Shown here piece after piece: positions 16,990 to 26,498 of a DNA stretch of 64,000 nt. A program made the position numbers and the translations under genes. Location: contig NZ_JAKJIC010000010.1 in assembly GCF_021864535.1 (NCBI RefSeq), positions 118,058 through 182,057 of the forward strand. Reading direction: 5' to 3'. Numbering within the stretch: the stretch's first letter is position 1; each line of letters begins with the position of its first letter. The notes under the pieces were generated by a model that saw nothing but the letters and a program-made list of their open reading frames with translations, made no database searches and had not been told where the DNA came from. The DNA is from Oryzibacter oryziterrae. Its GTDB lineage: Bacteria; Pseudomonadota; Alphaproteobacteria; Rhizobiales; Pleomorphomonadaceae.

Positions 16990-18753
16990 ATGTCTGTATC
17001 CAGAATATTACAAATATTGGCTATGTTTGCTGTATTTGCACATCTTTTTTCATATTCCGCCTTCGCAGCAGCCCCTAAAATTACGAGCTTCTCGCCGGCG
17101 ACCGCCACGATCGGCAATATGATAATCATCAAGGGAAGCGGCTTTACCGGCGCAACGTCAGTCAAGTTCAATGGCGTAGCCGCCAGTTCGTTCTCGGTGC
17201 AGTCGGCAACTTCGATCAAGGCTGTCGTGCCGACGACCGGTTCCACGGGCAAGATCTCGGTCAAGACCTCGGGCGGCACCAGCACGTCCTCGGCCACGTT
17301 CACCATGGCACCGGGCGTGGTACTGTCCGTGTCGAGCGGTCATCCCTATCAGAAGGTGACCGTCAACGGTGCCGGCTTCCACGCCTACACCTCGCTCGAT
17401 CTCTATTTCGATACGGCCGACCAGGCGCTCGCCACAAGCGATGCCAAAGGCGTGGTCACGGCGCAGTTCAGCGTACCGGCCTCAGCCGCTTTCGGTTCGC
17501 ATTGGGTAACGCTGCAGGAACGGGGCACCTTCCGGGCAGCGCAGAAGTCGTTTTCCGTCTACACCAACTGGACGATGGAAGGTTTCTCCGTTCAGGGGAA
17601 CTCCTTCAATCCGTATGAAAGAACGCTCACCGTCGACAATGTCTCGGACTTGGTGCCGCTGTGGTCGGCGCATATCGACGACTTCTCCAACGACGCCCCC
17701 GTCTCCGAGTATGCGGGCAACTATTATGTCGTTGACGTCACCGGCGGCATCAATGCCTTTTCCAGCAGTGGCGCGCTTCTGTGGTCCGCCTCGCCTGGGG
17801 CCGGCTCCATTCCTGCCAACAGACTGCTGATCTATGGCGGCATGGTCTATTATGGCGGCAATGATGGTGTTCTCCGTGTCTATTCCGTCAAATGTCGGAC
17901 TGACGGCGGAGTTTGCAGCCCCAGTTGGTCCCAAAAAGTGGCGAACAGCATCACCAGTGCGCCCAGAGTTCGGGGCGCAACCGTCTATGTGCCGGCTGCC
18001 GATGGCAACTTCTATCCCGTCGATGCAACGACGCATACGGTTGGCGCGGCCGTTACCTACGACAGCAATGCCCAAGGTCAGATCAACTCGCCGATATCGT
18101 TCGACCAGGCTGGAAATTCGGCTTACGCAACAGCCCAGTATATTCACTTTCACCGAGCGTCTAACAACTCGAGTGGGTCCTATTCACTCCCCGGCAATAT
18201 TTCCGATCCGGTCATGGTAGATAATTCGATCTACGTTACCACAAGCGCCGGGACGATCCAGTCCTGGTCGGGAAGGACCTGGAGCAGTCCGACATCGGGG
18301 ACCAATTGCCAGCAAACCCCGGTCGTCTCCCAGGGATTGGTCTTTGCCGGCGGCTGCACAACCTTGGCGGCCTATTCGGCGTCCGACGGCACCTTGCGCT
18401 GGAGCGTCAGCGCCAACTATACGGCGGGGTTTGCCGTCGCCAATGGCATTGTGTTCAGTTGCACCTATAAGTCCGGCGGATTTGTCGGAGCGCTCAAAGC
18501 CTATGCCGCGAGTTCCGGCAACTTGCTGTGGTCTGGCGGCTCATGCGCGGGCGCGCCGATCGTTGCCAATGGCATGGTGGCCTCTTCGGTCGACAGCTTG
18601 ATCGTCTACGGCTTGCCAAGCATGCTCAACGGTGCAAACCAGAAGAAGGCAGTGGACGCCCCCGATCCGAAGACGCTGAAACCGAACCATTCCCTGTCCC
18701 GTCAGGTCGTCAGGCCTGCCGACATAGCGGCAGCTGTGGCGCAGGTGGAGTGA
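16990..18753 (+). CDS. Secreted IPT/TIG plus PQQ-like beta-propeller protein
   Basis: This is a protein of 587 residues with a signal peptide (hydrophobic to about residue 25, cleavage near AFA-AA). Residues 30-105 form an IPT/TIG immunoglobulin-like domain (ITSFSPATATIGNMIIIKGS). A second beta-sandwich region follows to about 195. The rest is a beta-propeller of PQQ-like repeats, with recurring phrases such as GALLWSASPG, GTLRWSVSA and GNLLWSGG. Such proteins act at the cell surface in binding or scaffolding; no catalytic PQQ-enzyme residues are evident. GAGG lies seven bases before the ATG. The first 30 codons are AT-rich compared with the rest. Function is unknown. Confidence 0.75.
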   Translation: MSVSRILQILAMFAVFAHLFSYSAFAAAPKITSFSPATATIGNMIIIKGSGFTGATSVKFNGVAASSFSVQSATSIKAVVPTTGSTGKISVKTSGGTSTSSATFTMAPGVVLSVSSGHPYQKVTVNGAGFHAYTSLDLYFDTADQALATSDAKGVVTAQFSVPASAAFGSHWVTLQERGTFRAAQKSFSVYTNWTMEGFSVQGNSFNPYERTLTVDNVSDLVPLWSAHIDDFSNDAPVSEYAGNYYVVDVTGGINAFSSSGALLWSASPGAGSIPANRLLIYGGMVYYGGNDGVLRVYSVKCRTDGGVCSPSWSQKVANSITSAPRVRGATVYVPAADGNFYPVDATTHTVGAAVTYDSNAQGQINSPISFDQAGNSAYATAQYIHFHRASNNSSGSYSLPGNISDPVMVDNSIYVTTSAGTIQSWSGRTWSSPTSGTNCQQTPVVSQGLVFAGGCTTLAAYSASDGTLRWSVSANYTAGFAVANGIVFSCTYKSGGFVGALKAYAASSGNLLWSGGSCAGAPIVANGMVASSVDSLIVYGLPSMLNGANQKKAVDAPDPKTLKPNHSLSRQVVRPADIAAAVAQVE

Positions 18754-18795
18754 AGACCCTACACCCGGCTGCATTTGCCTGATGCACCTGACGTC

Positions 18796-18884
18796 GCTCC
18801 CAGGATTGTCCAGTCCAGCGCTCGTTTGCGCCTTGGTGAGACGCCTCCGATTTTAGGCTGACCATGGCTGGACAACCCGGGAGC
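18796..18884. repeat. Long inverted repeat after the beta-propeller gene
   Basis: GCTCCCAGGATTGTCCAG (18796-18813) is the near-exact reverse complement of 18868-18884 (CTGGACAACCCGGGAGC), with two differences and 54 bases between. It may be a transcription terminator, a structured RNA or the remains of a mobile element. Frames crossing it (for example minus strand 18710-19090) do not look like proteins. Confidence 0.4.
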
Positions 18885-19110
18885 CCCCTGCCCGCTTCAG
18901 CGCCCTGTTCTCCGCTTCCAGAAGTGTCCCTGCCGGGACAGGGCTTTTCCATCTTCGGCGCCATGTTGTACCGGCAGTCCCATCCCAAGCGCAAGAAACA
19001 CCGAAACCTCGACGGGCTACCGAAAATGGTCCTGCCGGGGACTTCGCCTCGTGTCGAGGCCTTTGTCAAACCTCGCTTTTCGGCGATCAAATGAACGCCA
19101 CATATCGCTT

Positions 19111-19162
19111 AAAAATTAAGCTTGAAGCGGTAAAGTTTTTTTGCTCAAGTAAAAAAACTTTA
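19111..19162 (+). promoter_or_regulatory. Candidate operator region of the first peptide ABC operon
   Basis: AAAAATTAAGCTTGA at 19111-19125 occurs identically at 29424-29438 before the second peptide ABC cluster. Just after it, TAAAGTTTTTTT (19131-19142) and AAAAAAACTTTA (19151-19162) form a perfect 12-base inverted repeat with an 8-base spacer. The XRE-cupin regulator at 29494 is a candidate to bind here. Confidence 0.55.
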
Positions 19163-19261
19163 GTTTAGATCAAAACCCAGAAAAATTGGCCGATCTCGCA
19201 GGCTGCGGAAGCGATGGCGAAATCGGCTGTAAGTTTGCCTGCCTGCGGGGAGGATGCCGTT

Positions 19262-20191
19262 GTGATTGCTTATCTGGCGCAACGTCTGGCCCTCATGCTG
19301 GCGACCCTTTTTGCCATTATCACCCTGACCTTTTTCCTGATGCACGCGGTGCCCGGCGGTCCCTTCGTGTCGGACAAGATGATGGCGCCGGAAATCGCCG
19401 CGGCCATCAACGCCAAATTTCACCTCGATGAGCCGTTGTGGCAGCAGTATCTCGCCTATCTTGGCGGCGTCTTCACTTTCGATCTCGGTCCGTCCTTCAA
19501 ATATCCAGGCATGAGCGTCAACCAGATGATAGCCTCCGGCCTGCCGACCACGGCCAAGGTGGGGCTGCTGGCACTCCTGTCGGTGATCGCCCTCGGCGTG
19601 CCGCTCGGCGTCGTGGCGGCGCTCAATCGCAACCGCTGGCCGGATACGGCGGTGATGGCCATCGCCACCATTGGCGTCGCCATTCCCTCCTATGTGATCG
19701 CCACGCTGGCGCTCTATGTCTTCGCCATGCGTCTCAAGCTGGTGCCGACCTTCGGCATAGACGACTGGCGCGGCTACTTTCTGCCTGTTTTCGCCCTGAG
19801 CGGCTTCTGGCTGTCCTATGTGGCGCGGCTGACGCGATCGAGCCTCATCGAAACCATGCTGACGGACTACATGACGACAGCGAGGGCCAAGGGTCTGAGG
19901 CCAGGGCAGATCCTGTTCAAGCACGGCCTGCGCAACTCGCTGATCCCGCTCGTCACCGTGATTGGCCCCGTGGCGGCCAATCTGCTCACCGGCTCGTTTG
20001 TCATCGAGCAGATCTTCGCCTTGCCTGGCATTGGCCGGCATTTCGTTCTGGCGATCACCAACCGCGATTATACGGCCATCATGGGCATCACCATCTTCTA
20101 CGCCGTGGTGCTCATGGTCATGATCCTTCTGGTAGATCTGGCCTATCTCGCACTCGATCCCCGCATCAAGTTCGGAGCCCGGCACCCATGA
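19262..20191 (+). CDS. Peptide ABC importer permease (OppB/DppB type)
   Basis: This is a membrane protein of about 309 residues with six hydrophobic segments. The N-terminus (YLAQRLALMLATLFAIITLT) and the loop YMTTARAKGLRPGQILFKHG with LPGIGRHF are typical of DppB/OppB. The GTG at 19262 follows GGGGAGG at ideal distance and gives the standard N-terminus; the ATG at 19214 would add 16 atypical residues. It is first in a five-gene operon and overlaps the next gene by four bases. Confidence 0.92.
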   Translation: MIAYLAQRLALMLATLFAIITLTFFLMHAVPGGPFVSDKMMAPEIAAAINAKFHLDEPLWQQYLAYLGGVFTFDLGPSFKYPGMSVNQMIASGLPTTAKVGLLALLSVIALGVPLGVVAALNRNRWPDTAVMAIATIGVAIPSYVIATLALYVFAMRLKLVPTFGIDDWRGYFLPVFALSGFWLSYVARLTRSSLIETMLTDYMTTARAKGLRPGQILFKHGLRNSLIPLVTVIGPVAANLLTGSFVIEQIFALPGIGRHFVLAITNRDYTAIMGITIFYAVVLMVMILLVDLAYLALDPRIKFGARHP

Positions 20192-21363
20192 CCGACATGC
20201 CCGTCGATCCGGCAATGTGGGCGCCTGCCCCGCGTGACCCCGCTTCCCTCGACCGGATCGCCCGGCCAAACCTGACCTACTGGCAAGACGCGCGCGCTCG
20301 TCTGTGGCGCAACCGCCCGGCCATGGCGGCCTTCGGTTTCCTGATACTGCTCTGTCTCGCCGCCGTTTTCGGTCCCAGCGTCTACTCGCACAATTATTAC
20401 GAACAGAACCTTCAATATGCCAACGTGCCGCCGGCCTTCCCGACCTACGCGGTGCCGCAGGGCGATGGCTCCAGCCAGGAAATCTATTTCAATTTCGGCA
20501 GCCAGAAGCTCTATCTGATCGGGGCCGATGGTGCGCTCGGCGACCTTGTCCGCTCCAGCCGCAAGGATCTCATGCGCAAAACACAGCTCTATACGGTCGG
20601 GGACCAGCAGGTGGCCGTCGATACCGCGAAGAGCACATTGGGTCTCAGCGACGGCAAGCCGCTCGAGCCTGCGGGCTGGCGATGGAACTCGCTCTATCCG
20701 CTCGGCACCGACCAGCTCGGTCGCGACGAGCTCGCGCGCCAGCTCTACGGTGCCCGCATCTCGCTTGCAGTGGCGCTGGTGGCAACGCTCGTCAACTTCA
20801 CCATCGGTGTCCTTTACGGCGGCATTTCCGGCTATCTCGGCGGTCGAGTCGACATGGTGATGATGCGCCTCATCGAGATCGTCTCCACCATTCCACTGAC
20901 GCTCTACGTCATCCTGATCATGGTGACGCTTGCCTCGGGTTTCTCGGCGGTCATACTGGCCATCGGTACGGTCTATTGGGTCGACATGGCGCGCATCGTG
21001 CGCGGACAGATGCTCGTGCTCAAGGAGCAGGACTATGTGGCGGCGGCGCGCAGCATGGGCGCGAGCACTTGGCGCATTCTCACCCGGCATCTGCTGCAAA
21101 ACACCGTCGGCCCGATCCTTGTGACGCTGACCATGCTGATCCCGAGCGCGATCTTCATCGAAAGCTTCATGAGCTTCATCGGCCTCGGCGTGTCGCCACC
21201 TGAGGCAAGCTGGGGTACGCTGACGTCCGCTGCTGTCGAGACGCTGCGAACACATCCCTACCAGTTGGCGCTGCCGGCCGGCGCCATCAGCCTGACCATG
21301 TTCGCGTTCAACTTCCTGGGTGACGGCCTCAGGGACGCGCTCGACCCGAGGCTCCGTTCATGA
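20188..21363 (+). CDS. Peptide ABC importer permease (OppC type, with long periplasmic insert)
   Basis: This is a protein of 391 residues with the OppC N-terminal membrane helix and a C-terminal permease core (LGTDQLGRDELARQLYGARI, VAAARSMGASTWRILTRHLL). About 110 residues between the first helix and the core form a hydrophilic insert, making it longer than the usual 300-residue DppC. Long OppC proteins of this kind occur in oligopeptide systems. ATG overlaps the preceding stop (ATGA). Confidence 0.9.
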   Translation: MTDMPVDPAMWAPAPRDPASLDRIARPNLTYWQDARARLWRNRPAMAAFGFLILLCLAAVFGPSVYSHNYYEQNLQYANVPPAFPTYAVPQGDGSSQEIYFNFGSQKLYLIGADGALGDLVRSSRKDLMRKTQLYTVGDQQVAVDTAKSTLGLSDGKPLEPAGWRWNSLYPLGTDQLGRDELARQLYGARISLAVALVATLVNFTIGVLYGGISGYLGGRVDMVMMRLIEIVSTIPLTLYVILIMVTLASGFSAVILAIGTVYWVDMARIVRGQMLVLKEQDYVAAARSMGASTWRILTRHLLQNTVGPILVTLTMLIPSAIFIESFMSFIGLGVSPPEASWGTLTSAAVETLRTHPYQLALPAGAISLTMFAFNFLGDGLRDALDPRLRS

Positions 21364-22361
21364 CCGCCCTTCTTGACGTCGACGGCCTGACCACGAGCTT
21401 CTTCACCCGGCGCGGTGAAGTGAAGAGCGTCCGCGGTGTCTCGTTCCGGGTCGCAGCGGGCGAAACGCTGGGCATCGTCGGCGAAAGCGGGTCGGGCAAA
21501 TCTGTGACCTGCATGTCGATCCTGCGGTTGCTGAAGACTGGCGGCAAGGTGGTGTCCGGACGCGCGCTTTTTGAAGGACGCGACCTTCTCGCTCTCGACG
21601 AAGACGAGATGTCCGACCTGCGCGGAAATGCCATCGGCATGATCTTTCAGGATCCCATGACCTCGCTCAATCCCACGTTGACCGTCGGCGAGCAGGTGAT
21701 CGAGACCATCATCCGCCATCGTCCTGTATCGAGGGCGGCGGCGCGCCAGCGGGCGATTGAACTCTTCGACATGGTGCGCATCCCCTCGCCAGAAGCGCGA
21801 CTTCGCGCCTACCCGCATGAATTTTCCGGTGGCATGCGTCAGAGGGTGATGATCGCCATCGCACTTGCCTGTGAGCCCAAGCTGCTGATTGCCGACGAAC
21901 CGACGACCGCGCTCGATGTCACCATCCAGCGCCAGATCCTTGTGCTGCTCAAGGAGTTGCAAGCCAAACTCGGCATGGCAATCATCCTGATCACCCACGA
22001 CCTGGGCATCATCGTCGAGTTCACCGATCGCATGCTGGTGATGTATGGTGGCCAGGTGATGGAGGAAGGCCTGGTAACGGCCGTCTTCCGCCAGCCGGCC
22101 CATCCCTATACGCGTGGCCTGATCGCCGCCATTCCCAACATTGCCGACGACAACGGCCAGCGGCTCCGGCCCATTCCCGGCTCGCCGCCCGACATGCACG
22201 ATCCGCCGCCCGGCTGCCCCTTCGCTCCCCGTTGTCCAGAGGCCATGCTGCAGTGCCGCGTGCCGGCGCCGATGATTCAGGCGGCGATCGGCCAATCGTC
22301 GCGCTGCTGGCGCCTGCATCCCGACGCACCGCGACCGGTAGAACAGGACGGGCGCCCATGA
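21360..22361 (+). CDS. Peptide ABC importer ATPase (OppD/DppD type)
   Basis: This ABC ATPase of 333 residues has Walker A GESGSGKS, signature [14 protein letters not shown], Walker [13 protein letters not shown] and ITHDLGI. The C-terminal oligopeptide domain is present with clustered cysteines ([15 protein letters not shown] and a later Cys), which in some DppD proteins bind an Fe-S cluster. Start overlaps the preceding stop by four bases. Confidence 0.93.
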   Translation: MTALLDVDGLTTSFFTRRGEVKSVRGVSFRVAAGETLGIVGESGSGKSVTCMSILRLLKTGGKVVSGRALFEGRDLLALDEDEMSDLRGNAIGMIFQDPMTSLNPTLTVGEQVIETIIRHRPVSRAAARQRAIELFDMVRIPSPEARLRAYPHEFSGGMRQRVMIAIALACEPKLLIADEPTTALDVTIQRQILVLLKELQAKLGMAIILITHDLGIIVEFTDRMLVMYGGQVMEEGLVTAVFRQPAHPYTRGLIAAIPNIADDNGQRLRPIPGSPPDMHDPPPGCPFAPRCPEAMLQCRVPAPMIQAAIGQSSRCWRLHPDAPRPVEQDGRP

Positions 22362-23365
22362 CATCGACGACGCCCCCAACCAGCGCCCCGCTTGTCGCGC
22401 TGCGTGGCCTCTCCAAGCGATTTTCCCTGCGCGGCGGTCTCTTCGCACGCAACACGCGTGAACTAAGGGCCGTCGATGGTGTCGATCTCGACATTCATCG
22501 CGGCGAAACCGTCGGACTTGTTGGCGAAAGCGGCTGCGGCAAGTCCACGCTGGCGCGCATGGTGATCCGGCTTCTGCGTCCGAGTTCCGGCCAGATCCTG
22601 TTCGACGGCAACGATATCGCGGATCTCGGCGAGCGCCAGCTCGCGCCCTATCGCCGGCGTATGCAGATGATCTTTCAGGATCCTTATGCCTCGCTGAACC
22701 CACGCATGAGCGTCGGCGACATCATTGCCGAGCCGCTGGAAATCGCCGCCTGGGGTGACAGCACCACCCGGCAGGCCCGCGTCACGCAGCTACTCGATCG
22801 CGTCGGCCTCAGCCGCGACCATGCCATGCGCTTTCCCCATGAGTTCTCTGGCGGCCAGCGCCAGCGCGTCGGCATCGCCCGTGCGATTGCGCTCGAACCC
22901 GAGCTCATCATCTGCGACGAGCCCATTTCGGCCCTCGACGTGTCGATCCAGGCCCAGGTGGTCAACATGCTTGAGGACCTGCAGCAGGAGCAGGGTCTGA
23001 CCTATCTCTTCATCAGCCACGATCTATCGATGGTACGCCACATCGCCGACCGCATCGGCGTGATGTATCTCGGCCGCATCGTCGAGCTGGCGCCGAGCCG
23101 GAAGCTCTATCGCTCGCCAGCCCATCCTTATACGCGGCTGCTGCTCGACTCCATTCCCGTCACCGACCCAGACCGTGCGCATACCGACGCGGCGATCACA
23201 GGTGAAATTCCGAGCCCGCTGCACATTCCATCGGGCTGCGCCTTCCGCACCCGCTGTCCGCGTGCAACCGCCCTCTGCGCGGAACGCGAACCCGCACTTC
23301 AAGATCTCGGCGACGGTCATCTGGCCTCCTGCCACCACCCGCTGTCCCCGGAGGCGGCACGCTGA
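22358..23365 (+). CDS. Peptide ABC importer ATPase (OppF/DppF type)
   Basis: This ABC ATPase of 335 residues has Walker A GESGCGKS, signature SGGQRQRVGIARA, Walker B LIICDEPISALD and ISHDLSM. The C-terminal oligopeptide domain with cysteines (GCAFRTRCPRATALC) is complete. The ATG at 22358 overlaps the previous stop (ATGA). It pairs with the ATPase before it. Confidence 0.93.
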   Translation: MTSTTPPTSAPLVALRGLSKRFSLRGGLFARNTRELRAVDGVDLDIHRGETVGLVGESGCGKSTLARMVIRLLRPSSGQILFDGNDIADLGERQLAPYRRRMQMIFQDPYASLNPRMSVGDIIAEPLEIAAWGDSTTRQARVTQLLDRVGLSRDHAMRFPHEFSGGQRQRVGIARAIALEPELIICDEPISALDVSIQAQVVNMLEDLQQEQGLTYLFISHDLSMVRHIADRIGVMYLGRIVELAPSRKLYRSPAHPYTRLLLDSIPVTDPDRAHTDAAITGEIPSPLHIPSGCAFRTRCPRATALCAEREPALQDLGDGHLASCHHPLSPEAAR

Positions 23366-23420
23366 ACGACTTTGTCTGCATGTAAAAAGGGCGAAACACG
23401 CCACTTCAGAGGAGAAGCCT

Positions 23421-25007
23421 ATGTCCAGGAAACTCATGTTGCTGCTGTCCACGGCCCTCGCCCTTGGCGCAGGCCCGGCGCTGGCCGGCGGCGAACTGAC
23501 CTATGTCGTCAACAACGAATCCGCCACCTTTGATCCCGGCACGTCGGCCGAAACCTTTGCCCTCCCGGTGATCGGTTCGACCTTTGAAGGCCTCGTCAAG
23601 TTCGGCCCCGACGGCGCCGTGCTGCCGGCGGTTGCCAAGAGCTGGGACGTCAGCGCCGATGGCCTTACCTACACCTTCCACCTCCGCGACGACGCCAAAT
23701 GGTCCGACGGCAAACCGGTGACCGCCGGTGACTTCGTCTATGCCTGGAAGCGCGTGCTGACACCGGCAACCGGCGCCAAGAATGCGCCGATGCTCTATGT
23801 CATCAAGGGCGCCGAGGAGTTCTTCGCTGACCAGAAGAAGGACGAGGTCGCCGTCCGCGCCGTCGACGACCACACCTTCGAGTTCACACTGAAGGCTCCG
23901 CTCGCCTATATGATGCAGTTGCTGCCGTTCCAGATCTTCGATCCGGTGCGCAAGGACATGGTGGAAGCGAGCCCCGAGGGCTGGACGCGCGATCCCAAGA
24001 CCTTCATCGGCAACGGCCCGTTCAAGGTCAGCGAGTTCAACTTCGGCAAGTCGACGGTACTTGAGAAGAATGCCGACTATTACGACGCCGCCAAGGTCAG
24101 CCTCGACAAGCTGACCTTCCGGCTGATCGCCGATCCGGCCACAGCACTCGCCGCTTATGAGGCTGGCGACGTGGACGGCATCGAAGCGGTTCCCGGCCCG
24201 GAGCTGCCACGCCTGTCGTCAGAAGACGGCAATGGCTTCCTTGCCATTCCGGCGCTCGGCACCACCTTTGCCCACTTCAACCCGGCTGTGAAACCGTTTG
24301 ACGACGTGCGCGTGCGCAAGGCGCTGGCGGAGGCCATCGACCGGCAGAACCTCATCGAGTTCGTCATGCAGACGGCCGATCAGCCGGCGCTCGGTCTTGT
24401 TCCGCCGGGCATCAATGTCGCGGGACAGGACTTCCGCACCGGCACCTCGGACTTTGGCCTCGCACCGACCGCCAAGATCGAAGACGCCAAGAAGCTTCTG
24501 GCCGAGGCCGGTTATCCCGATGGCAAGGGTTTCCCCGAAACCGTCTACGTCACCTACAGCACACCGGCGATCCAGAAGCAGATCGAGGCCGTGCAGCAGA
24601 TGTGGAAGCAGAACCTCGGGATCGACGTCAAGATCCAGGCGAGCGAGTGGCAGGTCTATTATCCGGAAGTCCAGAAGATCAAGTATCAGATCGCCCAGAT
24701 GGGCTGGGGCGCCGACTATCCGCACCCCATGACCTTCCTCGACATCTTCACCTCTGACAGCCCGAACAATCTCTCCGGCTGGAAGAACCCCGAGTATGAC
24801 AAATTGATCGCCGAGGCAAAGGTCACGCAGGACCCGGCCAAGTCGTTGGACGACATGCGCAAGGCCGAAGCGCTGGTGATGAATGACATGGTGATCCTGC
24901 CATTCTACTATCGCAACACCTATATGATGATGAAGCCTTATGTGAAGGGCTTCTGGCGTTCGTCGCTCAACCAGCCCTATTTCGACGCGGTGACGCTGGA
25001 GAAGTAA
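23421..25007 (+). CDS. Periplasmic peptide-binding protein (SBP family 5, OppA type)
   Basis: This protein of 528 residues has a signal peptide (LMLLLSTALALGAGPALAGG). The sequence ELTYVVNNESATFDPGTSAE and the region ATALAAYEAGDVDGIE match OppA-like family 5 binding proteins. It is last in the operon, with AGAGGAGAA before the ATG and 55 bases after the ATPase. The hairpin at 25016 ends the unit. The length and OppC type suggest oligopeptides as substrate; this is not proven. Confidence 0.92.
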   Translation: MSRKLMLLLSTALALGAGPALAGGELTYVVNNESATFDPGTSAETFALPVIGSTFEGLVKFGPDGAVLPAVAKSWDVSADGLTYTFHLRDDAKWSDGKPVTAGDFVYAWKRVLTPATGAKNAPMLYVIKGAEEFFADQKKDEVAVRAVDDHTFEFTLKAPLAYMMQLLPFQIFDPVRKDMVEASPEGWTRDPKTFIGNGPFKVSEFNFGKSTVLEKNADYYDAAKVSLDKLTFRLIADPATALAAYEAGDVDGIEAVPGPELPRLSSEDGNGFLAIPALGTTFAHFNPAVKPFDDVRVRKALAEAIDRQNLIEFVMQTADQPALGLVPPGINVAGQDFRTGTSDFGLAPTAKIEDAKKLLAEAGYPDGKGFPETVYVTYSTPAIQKQIEAVQQMWKQNLGIDVKIQASEWQVYYPEVQKIKYQIAQMGWGADYPHPMTFLDIFTSDSPNNLSGWKNPEYDKLIAEAKVTQDPAKSLDDMRKAEALVMNDMVILPFYYRNTYMMMKPYVKGFWRSSLNQPYFDAVTLEK

Positions 25008-25015
25008 GGCTGTGA

Positions 25016-25059
25016 AACCCGCGCCCCCGGCCGTTCCACACGGTCGGGGGCGCGGGGTT
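25016..25059. terminator. Strong GC-rich terminator hairpin after the first peptide operon
   Basis: Positions 25016-25033 pair with 25041-25059 (AACCCGCGCCCCCGG against the mirrored GGGGGCGCGGGGTT) with one mismatch and a 7-base loop. It lies between convergent genes and may act on both strands. Confidence 0.75.
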
Positions 25060-25118
25060 CTCCCCCACGCCTCAAGGGCCGACGACATCAAGCCGCATCA
25101 GCCATCTGCTGCAGCGGA

Positions 25119-25622
25119 TCAGGCAGCCGCTCGGAAGGCTGCGAGCGATGGCTCGGTCAGGAGCGACACGGCCGCCTCGACCCGCGCTTCCGTGTAAAAA
25201 TGCTCTTCGTGCAGCATATTGACGGTTCCAAGCAGAACCCCGTCGACCACCACCGGCAGATTGATCACCGAACCGCAGCCGAGCGACCAGATCAGCTCGT
25301 GATCGCCAAAGACCTCCGATATGTCGGCGATGGTGTTGGCGATGAACGGCCGCTGCTGCAGATGTACGGTCTCGAACCAGCTGTCGTAGTGGATCGGCTT
25401 GGTGCCGGACACCGGATAGGCCTCCGGGTTGGAGCTGTAGGCGCGGCGCGCCACCTCGGCCACCATGTCAACGGTCATGATGGTGAAGAGCTTCACGCCA
25501 ACAAGCTTTTCCGTGAGCTCCTGCAGAGCAGACCAGGGCGCGTCAGGGGTCTGAGCGGCGGCAAGGCGAGTCTTGAAGGCGGACAAGGCGGCGGCAGTTT
25601 CAACGTCGGTCACAGATTTCAT
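25119..25622 (-). CDS. Small GAF-domain protein
   Basis: This protein of 167 residues is made almost wholly of one GAF domain: KLFTIMTVDM, a variable middle with SNPEAYPVSGTKPI, then FGDHELIWSLGCGSVINLPV and GVLLGTVNMLHEE, the usual closing strands. GAF domains bind small ligands or sense redox. AGGAG lies directly before the ATG, so the true start may be the GTG three codons on (25613). It precedes the second peptide importer on the same strand by orientation but lies downstream of it by 136 bases, so it may be its last gene. Ligand unknown. Confidence 0.75.
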   Translation of the reverse strand: MKSVTDVETAAALSAFKTRLAAAQTPDAPWSALQELTEKLVGVKLFTIMTVDMVAEVARRAYSSNPEAYPVSGTKPIHYDSWFETVHLQQRPFIANTIADISEVFGDHELIWSLGCGSVINLPVVVDGVLLGTVNMLHEEHFYTEARVEAAVSLLTEPSLAAFRAAA

Positions 25623-25757
25623 CTCCTGATTTCATACTGCCTCGCGCGGGAAGCCAGTGCTTCCCCTCCGCGAGCCATGCGAGACGTCTCATTTGCTTGG
25701 GAGGCTTGAGAAATCCCTGCAAGGAATGGCAATGAGCGTTTCCCCCGCTCGCTGGTT

Positions 25758-26498
25758 TCACACAATGGTGCGCTGGCTGAGGTCCACCAACTCCTGGGAA
25801 TAAGGGTGCCGCAACCGCCCGGCCTTGAGCGCCGCCACGTCGGCGGTCTCGACGATCTGCCCCACGCGCATGACCGCGAGCCGGTCGCAGAGGAAGGACA
25901 CGATCGACAGATTATGCGTGACCAGCAGATAGGTGAGACCATGCTCCTGCCGCAGGCGCTTCAGCAGGTTGAGCACATCGGCTTGCACCGACACATCGAG
26001 CGCCGACGTCGGTTCGTCGAGCAGCAATAGCTTGGGTTCGAGAATGAGCGCGCGCGCGATGGAAACCCGCTGACGCTGCCCTCCGGACAACTGGTGCGGA
26101 TAGCGGAAGCGGAAGCGCGGATCGAGGCCGACATCGGCCAGCACGGCTTCGATCCGGCGGTTGTGATCGTTGAGGCCGTGGATGGCCAGCGGCTCGGCCA
26201 GCGTGGCATCCACGGTCTTGCGCGGGTGCAGCGAGCCATAGGGATCCTGGAAGACCATCTGGCAATGGCGCGACAGCGCGCGCGAGATGCCATGGGGCTG
26301 CGGCGTGCCGAAGACGGAAATCGCGCCGTTCCATTTGGGGGCAAGCCCGGCGATGGCTTTGAGCACTGTCGATTTTCCCGAGCCGCTTTCCCCAACGAGG
26401 GCAAAGCTCTCGCCAGCAGCCACGCTCAAGGTGACGGCGCGGGTGATCTGTGTCGGGCCATAGAAGACGTCGAGGTCCTGAAGCAACAGGGCGTTCAT
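25758..26498 (-). CDS. Short peptide/nickel-type ABC ATPase (second subunit)
   Basis: This protein of 246 residues has Walker A GESGSGKS, signature SGGQRQRVSIARA, Walker B LLLLDEPTSALD and VTHNLSI. It ends soon after the ABC core and lacks the cysteine-containing C-terminal oligopeptide domain of OppF/DppF. In length it resembles NikE-type subunits. The ATG overlaps the stop of the preceding ATPase by four bases. Confidence 0.88.
   Translation of the reverse strand: MNALLLQDLDVFYGPTQITRAVTLSVAAGESFALVGESGSGKSTVLKAIAGLAPKWNGAISVFGTPQPHGISRALSRHCQMVFQDPYGSLHPRKTVDATLAEPLAIHGLNDHNRRIEAVLADVGLDPRFRFRYPHQLSGGQRQRVSIARALILEPKLLLLDEPTSALDVSVQADVLNLLKRLRQEHGLTYLLVTHNLSIVSFLCDRLAVMRVGQIVETADVAALKAGRLRHPYSQELVDLSQRTIV

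Noticed and set aside
18710..19090. Minus-strand frame that might be a transposase fragment
   Set aside because: No transposase motif could be named, and it crosses the inverted repeat and the end of the propeller gene.
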